From positions 1-34,630 of the forward strand of contig JABBAP010000034.1 of NCBI GenBank assembly GCA_018607905.1: a DNA stretch of 34,630 bases. Direction: 5' to 3'. Below, in pieces: positions 1 to 7,639 of the stretch. The first letter of the stretch is position 1; every line of letters starts with the position of its first letter. The translations under genes and the position numbers were made by a program. The stretch comes from Paracoccaceae bacterium. GTDB taxonomy: Bacteria > Pseudomonadota > Alphaproteobacteria > Rhodobacterales > Rhodobacteraceae. Under the pieces are notes generated by a model. The model made no database searches, was not told the origin of the DNA, and saw only the letters and a program-made list of their open reading frames with translations.

Positions 1-33
1 TTTGCATACCATTTGCATACGCTTTGCGGACAG
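1..33. repeat. Three 11-bp phased TTTGC repeats at the window edge
   Basis: TTTGC starts at positions 1, 12 and 23, so three 11-bp units follow each other. The first two share TTTGCATAC and the third has diverged to TTTGCGGAC. The spacing is about one helical turn. The array may continue beyond the left edge of the window. It lies beyond the 3' end of the symporter gene. No function can be assigned. Confidence 0.4.
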
Positions 34-69
34 TTTTTTGGCCCTAAAAACCGCGTTTTCGCCCAAATC

Positions 70-945
70 CTAATGCAGCGTGCGGCGCCATAACACAAAG
101 GGCACAGCGCCAAAATACATCACCACGCCATACATCGCGGACGGCAGCGCAAAGGTCGAAAATCCTTCACTTCCGCCCAGTATTTGCCCCGCCAAAATGG
201 CCCCAACAGCGATCCCCAACGTGCTGTTTTGAACACCCGTTTCAACCGCAACTGTGGTCGCGTCTTTCACCGAAAGACCGAGCATTTTGGCGCTGCCCAA
301 ACCCACGCCAATCATGATCACCATCAACAAGATCGTGGCAGGGCCAAGCAGCCCAATATTGTCAAACAGCACATCCAAATTCGTCAAAATCGCGGCCAAT
401 ACGATCACCGCAAACAGCACCACCGCGATGCGGCTTAACCATTGCCCACCACCACTTACAAAACGCGGCGCAAGGGTGGTTACAACCATGCCCAATGCAA
501 CAGGAACTACGGTCATCAAAAACATCGTGATCGACAGCGAAAGCGTGTTCACATCAGGGGTATCCGCGCCCATGAAATACCGCACCCCAAAGGCGATAAT
601 AATCGGCAACGTCACTGCAGAAATGATCGTCACAATCGCTGTCAGCGAAATTGACAGCGCCATGTTGCCATTGCCAATCTTCGCCAAAACATTCGTCGTT
701 ACACCCCCAGGTGCCAACGCAAGGATCATCATTCCAACCGCCAATTCAGGTGGCATCCCCAGCAGCACTGCAATCGCAAATCCCACCAGCGGCAGCAGCA
801 CCATCTGGTTCACAACACCAACCGCAAACGCTTTGGGCATGGCAAAAACCTGTGTAAAATCAGCGGCTTTCAGCCCCAAACCCAGCGTGAACATAATGAA
901 CGCCAGCGCCAGGGGCAGCACCACATCAATCAAAACATTTCCCAT
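70..945 (-). CDS. Bile acid:sodium symporter (BASS) family transporter
   Basis: This is an inner-membrane secondary transporter that probably imports an organic anion with sodium. The 291-residue product is almost entirely hydrophobic, with eight to ten predicted membrane segments. It carries two signatures of the family: APGGVTTN in the first half and ETGVQNSTLG in the second, the crossover segments that bind sodium in bacterial ASBT homologues. The start at 945 is preferred because GGGG lies six bases upstream. An alternative ATG two codons earlier would sit directly on that ribosome binding site. The gene is divergent from glpX across about 135 bp. Family members carry bile acids, pyruvate, pantothenate or other anions, and nothing here fixes the substrate. 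Family confidence is high, substrate unknown. Confidence 0.9.
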   Translation of the reverse strand: MGNVLIDVVLPLALAFIMFTLGLGLKAADFTQVFAMPKAFAVGVVNQMVLLPLVGFAIAVLLGMPPELAVGMMILALAPGGVTTNVLAKIGNGNMALSISLTAIVTIISAVTLPIIIAFGVRYFMGADTPDVNTLSLSITMFLMTVVPVALGMVVTTLAPRFVSGGGQWLSRIAVVLFAVIVLAAILTNLDVLFDNIGLLGPATILLMVIMIGVGLGSAKMLGLSVKDATTVAVETGVQNSTLGIAVGAILAGQILGGSEGFSTFALPSAMYGVVMYFGAVPFVLWRRTLH

Positions 946-1080
946 AACCATCCCCGTTTTTTCAGCCTTATTTGGGATGCAGAATGTCCTTAGAAACGGG
1001 GCCTGTAAATGCTTTTATGTTGTATCGCGCCGCGTTTTGCGGCAAGGCAGCATCACGTTTATTGTTTAGGAACCCGTTCA

Positions 1081-2046
1081 ATGACTGATACCGCCGATTT
1101 TGCCGACCGCATGCTTTCCTTGGGCCTTGCCCGCGTTTCAGAAGCAGCCGCAATTGCCTCTGCCAAACTCGTTGGACGTGGCGATGAAAAAGCCGCCGAT
1201 CAGGCTGCTGTGAATGCCATGCGCGAACAGCTGAACATGCTCGATATTGCGGGCGTTGTTGTCATCGGCGAAGGCGAACGCGACGAAGCCCCCATGCTGT
1301 TTATTGGCGAAGAAGTCGGCACAGGAAACGGCCCGGGCGTCGACATCGCGCTCGACCCTTTAGAGGGCACGACCCTGACCGCCAAAGACATGCCAAACGC
1401 GCTGACTGTGATCGCCATGGGCCCACGGGGTTCGATGCTGCACGCGCCCGACGTTTACATGGATAAACTCGCGATTGGCCCAGGCTTTCCGACCGACACC
1501 GTGACGATGGACATGAGCCCGCGCGAATGCGTTGAAAACCTTGCCAAAGCAAAGGGCTGTAAAACCGATCAAATCACCGTTTGCGTGTTAGAACGCCCCC
1601 GCCACGAAGCCATGATCGCCGAATTGCGCACCACAGGCTGCGCCATCCGCCTGATCACCGACGGCGACGTCGCAGGCGTCATCCACTGCGCCGAAGCAGA
1701 GACCACCGGCATCGACATGTACATGGGATCAGGCGGCGCACCAGAAGGCGTTCTTGCCGCCGCAGCTCTTAAATGTATGGGCGGACAGTTCTACGGCCGC
1801 CTCACATTTCGCAACGACGATGAACGGGGCCGCGCCACCCGCGCTGGCATCACCGACTTTGATCGCATCTACACCCGCGACGAATTGGTCACCGCAGACG
1901 TGATCTTTGCGGCCACTGGCGTCACCGATGGTTCGATCCTGCACGGCACCAAAAAAGACGGTGATTTCATGGAAACGGAAACGATCCTCATGCGCTCCAA
2001 AACTGGATCCGTGCGGCGGATCAAATACCGCCAAAACAACCAATAA
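1081..2046 (+). CDS. glpX: Fructose-1,6-bisphosphatase class II (GlpX)
   Basis: GlpX removes the 1-phosphate of fructose 1,6-bisphosphate in gluconeogenesis and is a cytosolic, divalent-metal-dependent, lithium-sensitive phosphatase of the inositol monophosphatase superfamily. The product is 321 residues, the usual family length. Visible motifs are GEGERDEAPMLFIGEEVGTG, which holds acidic metal ligands, ALDPLEGTT, the DP(L/I)(E/D)GT metal-binding motif, and GSGGAPEGVLAAAALKCMGG near the C terminus. The start at 1081 (MTDTADFADRML) matches known GlpX N termini. The frame stays open upstream to 1009, but that part does not resemble the family. Downstream genes follow closely (12 bp), and glpX followed by recJ is a common Rhodobacterales order. 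Homoserine dehydrogenase, often found upstream in that order, is absent; a BASS transporter is there instead. Confidence 0.95.
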   Translation: MTDTADFADRMLSLGLARVSEAAAIASAKLVGRGDEKAADQAAVNAMREQLNMLDIAGVVVIGEGERDEAPMLFIGEEVGTGNGPGVDIALDPLEGTTLTAKDMPNALTVIAMGPRGSMLHAPDVYMDKLAIGPGFPTDTVTMDMSPRECVENLAKAKGCKTDQITVCVLERPRHEAMIAELRTTGCAIRLITDGDVAGVIHCAEAETTGIDMYMGSGGAPEGVLAAAALKCMGGQFYGRLTFRNDDERGRATRAGITDFDRIYTRDELVTADVIFAATGVTDGSILHGTKKDGDFMETETILMRSKTGSVRRIKYRQNNQ

Positions 2047-2058
2047 TAGCGGGGACCT

Positions 2059-2412
2059 ATGGTACGAGAAGTCGGATTTTCACGCAAAGACACGGAACCC
2101 AAAAAGTCGATAGCTGACAGCTATCTCGACGAGTTTCGCAAAAAGCATAATCACGAGCTATCGCCCAACACCCAACCCACGCCCAAGGCCGCAAAAGTGA
2201 AGCGCAACTGGGTCGTTATTATCTTTCTGCTGATTTGGCTCACGTTTTGGTCCATCGGCATATTAACCGTGATCGGCATCGTCGCGGGTGGCAACCCAGA
2301 GCCCTTCCTTCTGATTTGGCTGACCGCCGCGATCTTTGGTTGGGTCGTCGTTGTTGCCATTTTGAAAAGAATGCTCAGGGGCAAACCGATTGATCCACGG
2401 GAAAACCGATGA
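2059..2412 (+). CDS. Small two-helix membrane protein, function unknown
   Basis: The 117-residue product has a polar N-terminal part of about 47 residues rich in lysine and proline. Two strongly hydrophobic segments follow (about 50-76 and 81-103), ending in a basic tail (KRMLRGKPIDPRENR). This predicts an inner-membrane hairpin with both ends in the cytoplasm. The ATG at 2059 follows GGGGA at a suitable distance. It lies 12 bp after glpX, and its stop overlaps the recJ start by four bases (ATGA), so it is probably co-transcribed with both and translationally coupled to recJ. I do not recognise the family and assign no function. Confidence 0.75.
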   Translation: MVREVGFSRKDTEPKKSIADSYLDEFRKKHNHELSPNTQPTPKAAKVKRNWVVIIFLLIWLTFWSIGILTVIGIVAGGNPEPFLLIWLTAAIFGWVVVVAILKRMLRGKPIDPRENR

Positions 2413-4154
2413 CAGCATTCTTAGGCGTTTCCGCTTCCGTTACAGGGCGCCGTTGGGTTGGTTTATCCGAAAACGACGACCGTTTGGCCCAAGCCATCGC
2501 CCAACAAACAGGCCTGCCCGCAACACTATCGCGCACCCTCGCCCGCCTCGGTGTTGCCGCAACGGATGCCTCCGCCTACCTTACACCTTCCCTTCGCGAT
2601 CTCATGCCAGACCCTTCTATTTTTCGCGATATGGACACCGCCGCAGAACGCATCATGCAGGCCATCACAAAACGCCAAACCATTGCAATCTTTGCAGATT
2701 ACGACGTTGATGGCGGCTCCTCTGCCGCTCTGCTGATCGATTATTTGCGCCAATTTAGCATCCCCGCCACGCTTTATGTTCCAGATCGCATCGACGAAGG
2801 TTACGGCCCAAATGAACCTGCGATGGCCGACCTTGCATCGCGCCACGACCTCATCATTTGCGTCGATTGCGGCACCCTATCCCACGACGCCATCGCCGCC
2901 GCCAAAGATGCCGATGTCATCGTGCTCGATCACCACATGGGCGGTGAAACCCTGCCTCCTGCGCTTGCCGTTGTGAACCCAAATCGCCAAGACGAAGACA
3001 ATGATTTCGGCAATCTCTGCGCTGCTGGCGTGGTGTTCCTCACCCTCGTCGCCGTGAACCGCAACTTGCGGGCCGCTGGGCAAACCGAACCCAACCTCAT
3101 AGCGCTTCTCGACCTCGTGGCACTGGCCACAGTTGCCGATGTTGCCCCCCTCACGGGTCTTAACCGCGCCCTTGTTCGTCAAGGCCTCAAGGTCATGACA
3201 CGGCGCGATCGTGTCGGCCTTGCCGCCCTGTCAGACGCGGCGCGCCTCACCTCTGCGCCCAACAGCTATCACCTCGGCTTTGCGCTTGGTCCGCGCATTA
3301 ACGCAGGCGGGCGCATCGGCAAAGCAGACCTTGGCGCGCGCCTTCTCGCGACCACCGATCCCCACGAAGCACAGGCCATGGCCGATCAGCTGTCACAACT
3401 GAACGATGATCGCCGTGACATCGAAACGCAAGTGCGCCTCCAAGCAATGGAGCAAGCCGAAGAGCGCGGCTTTAACGCGCCGTTGGTGTGGGCCGCAGGC
3501 AACGGCTGGCACCCGGGCGTTGTTGGCATCGTTGCATCGCGCCTCAAAGAAGCCTCCAACCGCCCGGCTATCGTCATCGGATTAGACGGAGCAGAGGGCA
3601 AAGGCTCTGGGCGCTCGGTTACGGGCATCGACCTCGGGTCTGCCATCGCCACCTGCACGCACGAAGGCCTCCTGCTGAAAGGCGGCGGTCACAAAATGGC
3701 CGCGGGCCTAACGGTTGCCACGGACAAATTGGAAGAAGCGATGGCACGGCTCTCCGAACTGCTGCAAAAACAGGGCGCAGATAAAATCGGCCCCAAAGAC
3801 CTGATGCTCGACGGTTCTGTCATGCCCTCCGCCATCACAACCGACCTTATCGAGCAACTCGAAATGGCTGGCCCGTTTGGCGCTGGCGCACCCGCCCCGC
3901 GTTTCGCCCTGCCAGCGCAAAAAATTGCCTTCGCCAAACGCGCGGGCGAAAGCCATTTGCGCCTTACCGCACAGGACGCAAACGGCGGGCGCATCGATGC
4001 AATTTGCTTTGGCGCTTACGACGGCCCGATTGGCCCAATGTTGGAAAACCACAAGGGTCAATCCTTTCATTTGGCAGGCAGATTAGAGATCGACGAATGG
4101 GGTGGACGGCGCAAAGCGAAACTGCGTTTGGAAGACGTCGCGCTCGCAGAATGA
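2409..4154 (+). CDS. recJ: Single-stranded-DNA-specific exonuclease RecJ
   Basis: RecJ degrades single-stranded DNA 5' to 3' in recombinational repair, base excision repair and mismatch repair. The 581-residue product has the DHH phosphoesterase domain in its first half, with metal-binding motifs FADYDVDGG (about residues 97-105) and VLDHHMGG. The DHHA1 domain follows, with GGGHKMAAG (about 424-432), and a C-terminal OB-type region that binds single-stranded DNA. Length is normal for alphaproteobacterial RecJ. The start overlaps the stop of the preceding membrane-protein gene by ATGA. It is the last gene of the glpX group and is followed by tRNA-Glu, which has its own promoter. Confidence 0.96.
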   Translation: MTAFLGVSASVTGRRWVGLSENDDRLAQAIAQQTGLPATLSRTLARLGVAATDASAYLTPSLRDLMPDPSIFRDMDTAAERIMQAITKRQTIAIFADYDVDGGSSAALLIDYLRQFSIPATLYVPDRIDEGYGPNEPAMADLASRHDLIICVDCGTLSHDAIAAAKDADVIVLDHHMGGETLPPALAVVNPNRQDEDNDFGNLCAAGVVFLTLVAVNRNLRAAGQTEPNLIALLDLVALATVADVAPLTGLNRALVRQGLKVMTRRDRVGLAALSDAARLTSAPNSYHLGFALGPRINAGGRIGKADLGARLLATTDPHEAQAMADQLSQLNDDRRDIETQVRLQAMEQAEERGFNAPLVWAAGNGWHPGVVGIVASRLKEASNRPAIVIGLDGAEGKGSGRSVTGIDLGSAIATCTHEGLLLKGGGHKMAAGLTVATDKLEEAMARLSELLQKQGADKIGPKDLMLDGSVMPSAITTDLIEQLEMAGPFGAGAPAPRFALPAQKIAFAKRAGESHLRLTAQDANGGRIDAICFGAYDGPIGPMLENHKGQSFHLAGRLEIDEWGGRRKAKLRLEDVALAE

Positions 4155-4194
4155 ACGACCGAATGAAAAAGTACGAATTTGCGTAAGAATCATC

Positions 4195-4223
4195 TTGAAC
4201 CGCGCAAGGTCTCGGACTAAAAG
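4195..4223 (+). promoter_or_regulatory. Predicted sigma70-type promoter of tRNA-Glu
   Basis: TTGAAC at 4195-4200 could be a -35 element and TAAAAG at 4218-4223 a -10 element, separated by exactly 17 bases. Each matches consensus at four of six positions. The tRNA begins 16 bases after the -10, which leaves room for a short 5' leader. This is inferred from sequence pattern and position only. Confidence 0.5.
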
Positions 4224-4239
4224 CCACTTCACAGATCGT

Positions 4240-4314
4240 GGTCCCTTCGTCTATCGGTTAGGACGCCAGGTTTTCAACCTGGAAAGAGGGGTTCGATTCC
4301 CCTAGGGACTGCCA
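4240..4314 (+). tRNA. tRNA-Glu (anticodon UUC), with encoded CCA
   Basis: All four arms fold. The acceptor pairs GGTCCCT with AGGGACT, the D stem pairs GTCT with GGAC, the anticodon stem pairs CCAGG with CCTGG around a TTTTCAA loop with anticodon TTC, and the T arm pairs AGGGG with CCCCT around TTCGATT. The discriminator is G and CCA is encoded, giving 75 nt. The first acceptor pair is a G-U wobble rather than G-C. It reads GAA and GAG. It lies alone between recJ and a convergent gene. Confidence 0.97.
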
Positions 4315-4372
4315 TCTGTTAATTCCCCCCACTCCTAAGATTTGCGCCGACAGTTTTGTAGGCACCGATCTC

Positions 4373-6334
4373 TCAATCCGCTCTGGGCCTGGCTCGTTTT
4401 GCACCAACAGCCTGCAATGCCAACAAATCGTTTTCTACATCCGCAGAATACGCCCGCAAAAATGCGCGCAATCCGTTTTGGATCGACAGGTTTAAATCCG
4501 CTTCGTTCGGCAAATCATGGGGGAAATGCAGCGCATGATTGCGCGGGCCAGACAGAATCAACGACCACAGATTTTCAGCTGCCAAATCAGCGTTTTCAAA
4601 CACCAACGCCTTGTCCGCCCGCTTTTCCCCAAGATACCGCGCGATCCCCGCCAATGCTTGCGCAGGGCCCGTTTCGTGATATTGCCGTGCGATATCGGGC
4701 ACCCGCTCTGCCTCGCCAATCATCAAACGCGCAATCGACAGATTGTCAGGGTGCAACACAAAATCAGAATACGCCCAACTGAAATCCCAAAGAACCCCAA
4801 CCATTTCTTTGCCAACAGCATCATCGAATGGCGCAAGTATAGTCGCCCGCCCCGCATCCAAAACCGCCCGAAACAGCGCGTCTTTCTGGCCGATGTATTG
4901 GTACAACGTCGGCTTTGAAACCTCTGCCCGTTTCGCAATCGCCGTCATCGATGCCCCTGAATATCCGCTCTTGGAAAACTCCCGCAGGGCTGCGTTCAAA
5001 ATCCGCGCCCGCTTTTCGCTGCGCTTCACTTCTTTAGTCGCGGGTTTAACAGGTGGCAAAACCATGCCGAAAAACTGCGCCAAATGTGCATTCACCGCTT
5101 CGGGCTGTTCCAGATTGCAAACATGGCCCGCATCCGCGATCACCTCAAACCCAACAAACGGGGCGCCAGCATCTGCAAAGCGCTGACTTACCGCGCGAAT
5201 TTCTGTTGGTGGCGCCAGCTTGTCATGTTCGCCCGTCATCAAAAGTACAGGAAAATTAGCAGCGCCAAAATTCAGCTTTTCAGGCGGGTTGCAAAAACAG
5301 TTCAACGCATCGCGGTACGTATCTTGCGGGATCGCCGCCATCGAAGCCTGCAGCGCCTGACGTGCCCTAGCCGACGCATTTGGCCCAGCGATTACCGCCA
5401 CAACGGCATCCGCAAAATCCGCAGGCGTTTGCCCTGCATCAAGGGGCACCTCGCGCGAAACGCGGAACGCTTCACGCTCATCAGGATCCGCCTCAGACAT
5501 TCCAGTGCACCCCCCAGCCAGAACCAAACCCGTAATCAAATCAGGGTGACGCAACGCAAAACTGGCCGCGATCCACGACCCGTAACTCAACCCACACAGC
5601 ACGAGTTTTTCCGCCCCAAACTGGCGCATAACCACGAGAATATCTTCAAAATAATCGTCAATCTGGGTTTGCGAAAACCCCAGCGTGCTATCGCCGTACC
5701 CGCGCAGATCAAGCGCGACCATCGGCATCTGATTGCCAAGTGCCGTAAGCTGATCATCCCAATTTTTACGACTTCCCCCAATCCCGTGCAGCAAAATGCA
5801 AATCGTTTTAGCAGTACTAAACCCCTCAGGTGCAACCGTCAGCGCAAGGCGCGGGGTTCCCTCAATCACCGACGGTTCGGTCTTACAAATCAGGGGCATC
5901 GTACGTTTAACCACACGCGCAATTGGCGCATTCAACGCCGCAATGCCTGCATCAAAAACCGCGTTCGTCCCAGCCGCAATCTCGCCCGCGCGGGGCGATG
6001 CGCCGTCCACATCCGCATGCCATGTTATCGTTGATCCTGTCCCGTTCGCCGTGATTTTCAGCCGCGCAGTGTACCTTTGCGCGCCTTCAATTCCATCGAC
6101 CAAAGTATAACTCATCACGCGATCCGAGTGGCTGATATACGTCAGCCGCTCAATCATTACCGCCTCGTCACCCTCTGCCCCGAACCGTCGAACAACCTCG
6201 CCGCGCGGGCTCACCTCGACCTCGCACCACGCCACAAACGGGTGCCAACCAACACCAAAATCAGCAACCGCACACCAAACTTCATCAGGGCTGGCCGCGG
6301 AATTACCAATGCAATGAACGCTTTCGCGGGCCAC
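4373..6334 (-). CDS. SRPBCC - alpha/beta hydrolase - TetR regulator fusion protein
   Basis: The 653-residue product holds three domains in one open frame. Residues about 1-145 look like an SRPBCC (polyketide-cyclase-like) domain that forms a hydrophobic ligand pocket. Residues about 160-425 are an alpha/beta hydrolase: oxyanion motif HGIGG (183-187), nucleophile elbow GLSYG with Ser250, acid Asp371 in GEHDKLAP and His404 in DAGHVCN, so the catalytic triad is complete. Residues about 437-640 are a TetR-type repressor: helix-turn-helix at about 461-485 (ASMTAIAKRAEVSKPTLYQY), then an all-helical ligand and dimer domain. The linker is PPVKPATKEVKRSEKR. Translation starts at GTG 6334, directly abutting the stop of the upstream gene, so it is the third gene of a coupled operon. 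The natural reading is a hydrolase and a ligand-responsive repressor of the same pathway on one chain. Domain calls are firm; substrate and pathway are inferred. Confidence 0.88.
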   Translation of the reverse strand: MARESVHCIGNSAASPDEVWCAVADFGVGWHPFVAWCEVEVSPRGEVVRRFGAEGDEAVMIERLTYISHSDRVMSYTLVDGIEGAQRYTARLKITANGTGSTITWHADVDGASPRAGEIAAGTNAVFDAGIAALNAPIARVVKRTMPLICKTEPSVIEGTPRLALTVAPEGFSTAKTICILLHGIGGSRKNWDDQLTALGNQMPMVALDLRGYGDSTLGFSQTQIDDYFEDILVVMRQFGAEKLVLCGLSYGSWIAASFALRHPDLITGLVLAGGCTGMSEADPDEREAFRVSREVPLDAGQTPADFADAVVAVIAGPNASARARQALQASMAAIPQDTYRDALNCFCNPPEKLNFGAANFPVLLMTGEHDKLAPPTEIRAVSQRFADAGAPFVGFEVIADAGHVCNLEQPEAVNAHLAQFFGMVLPPVKPATKEVKRSEKRARILNAALREFSKSGYSGASMTAIAKRAEVSKPTLYQYIGQKDALFRAVLDAGRATILAPFDDAVGKEMVGVLWDFSWAYSDFVLHPDNLSIARLMIGEAERVPDIARQYHETGPAQALAGIARYLGEKRADKALVFENADLAAENLWSLILSGPRNHALHFPHDLPNEADLNLSIQNGLRAFLRAYSADVENDLLALQAVGAKRARPRAD

Positions 6335-7639
6335 CTATTCGCCAGCCTGCTCAGCCGCGTCTGGGCGCCACATCGAAACACGCGCGCTTGCCGGATCATT
6401 GGGGTCTTCGACAATATCCGCCATATCATACAGCGTCATCACGCTCAGGTAATCTTCCATGATTTCAGTGGTGTAGGGCAACATTAACGCGCCACAACGG
6501 CTATCACGGTACATGCGTTCCAACGGCAGCGATTTCAGCATAGACTGCCCACCACAGGTGCGGATCGCCAGTGCTGTCATCTCTTGCACACCCTCCATTA
6601 CCGCGTATTGCGCCGCGTATAATCGCATAACTTGCGCCTTGCTCGGAAACCCACAGGCCTCGCTGAATGCGGCATGCCAAAGCGTGCGCATTTCCGTTAG
6701 TTTTTGATACATCTTCGCGACACTTGCCCGTTTGGTCGGGTAAATACGGCGGTCAATCGGCGGCAGGCCTTCGACCTCTCCACGCAGATACTTCACGGTG
6801 TAATCATAGGCCCCCTGCGCGATCCCCATGTACGCAGGCGTCAAGGTCGCCATCATGTGCGGCCACTGCGGCAAGGTTCGCACAAACATGCCTTGGGGCA
6901 TCATCATTTCCTCGTTTTTGACGAACACATCCTTCAAAACGAGGTCCTTAGAATGCGTGCCACGCATGCCAATCGGATCCCACTCCCCCACAACCTGTAA
7001 TCCGGGCGTGTCCTTATGGACCGCGAAATTCATCGTGTCCTCATGGCGCGGTTCAACGCCTTCAAAATGCTCGGTGCAAACGATGGAATAGTAATCGCAA
7101 TGCCCTGCCAATGACGCGAATTTTTTGAACCCGTTGATGACATACCCGCCCTCAACTTTCTTGCAATTGGTTTGGATCGGCTTGGCCGTCCAATTGGTTC
7201 CACCCTCGGAAATCGGTTGCGAATAAATCGCGTTATCTTGCACCACATTGCGGAATTGGCGTTCGCGCAACGGCGCAAAGGCCGTCCGATCCGCGTCGGT
7301 CAAATTCGGCAATTCATACATAAACCGCGACCACATCATGGATGAGGTGTGCATGTTAAACGTCAGCGCCGTCGCCCCACAATATTTGCCAATCTCCGCC
7401 CCGATCATTGCATATTGACCGAGCGAAAACCCAAAGCCGCCAAATTCCTTCGGGATCACCAACCGCAGAAAACCATGCTTTGCAAAATCCTCATAATTGG
7501 CCGTCGGAAAGGATGCGTCTTTGTCTACCTGAACCGCGCGTTTCGCGATTTTGGGGCCCAGCTCATTGACCAATTCCATCATGCGCAGAAATTCAGTATC
7601 GATATCCTCGACATTATAATAATCGTGAAAAGAACTCAT
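6335..7639 (-). CDS. Acyl-CoA dehydrogenase-fold flavoprotein, probably not a dehydrogenase
   Basis: The 434-residue product has the three-part acyl-CoA dehydrogenase layout: helical N terminus, central beta domain (SEGGTNW, GYVINGFKKF, GMRGTHSKDLVLKDVFV) and C-terminal helical bundle with RTCGGQSM. The segment that normally holds the catalytic glutamate (IYEGT in classical enzymes) reads ALMLPYTTE here (384-392), so Leu or Pro stands at that place. The alternative helix-G glutamate of isovaleryl-CoA dehydrogenase is not evident in QWPHMMATLTPAYMG either. The fold is also used by group D flavin monooxygenases and nitroalkane oxidase, so a hydroxylase role is possible. It is about 50 residues longer than typical dehydrogenases, with an acidic C-terminal tail. 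Its start overlaps the NicX-like stop by ATGA, with AGGGAG upstream. No flavin reductase gene is nearby. Confidence 0.88.
   Translation of the reverse strand: MSSFHDYYNVEDIDTEFLRMMELVNELGPKIAKRAVQVDKDASFPTANYEDFAKHGFLRLVIPKEFGGFGFSLGQYAMIGAEIGKYCGATALTFNMHTSSMMWSRFMYELPNLTDADRTAFAPLRERQFRNVVQDNAIYSQPISEGGTNWTAKPIQTNCKKVEGGYVINGFKKFASLAGHCDYYSIVCTEHFEGVEPRHEDTMNFAVHKDTPGLQVVGEWDPIGMRGTHSKDLVLKDVFVKNEEMMMPQGMFVRTLPQWPHMMATLTPAYMGIAQGAYDYTVKYLRGEVEGLPPIDRRIYPTKRASVAKMYQKLTEMRTLWHAAFSEACGFPSKAQVMRLYAAQYAVMEGVQEMTALAIRTCGGQSMLKSLPLERMYRDSRCGALMLPYTTEIMEDYLSVMTLYDMADIVEDPNDPASARVSMWRPDAAEQAGE

Noticed and set aside
40-70. Terminator after the symporter gene (GCG-AAAA-CGC then GGTTTTT)
   Set aside because: The stem is only three base pairs, too weak to call.
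5806-5822. TTTAG and CTAAA inverted repeat inside the fusion gene
   Set aside because: Short arms within coding sequence and a different core from the proposed operator.
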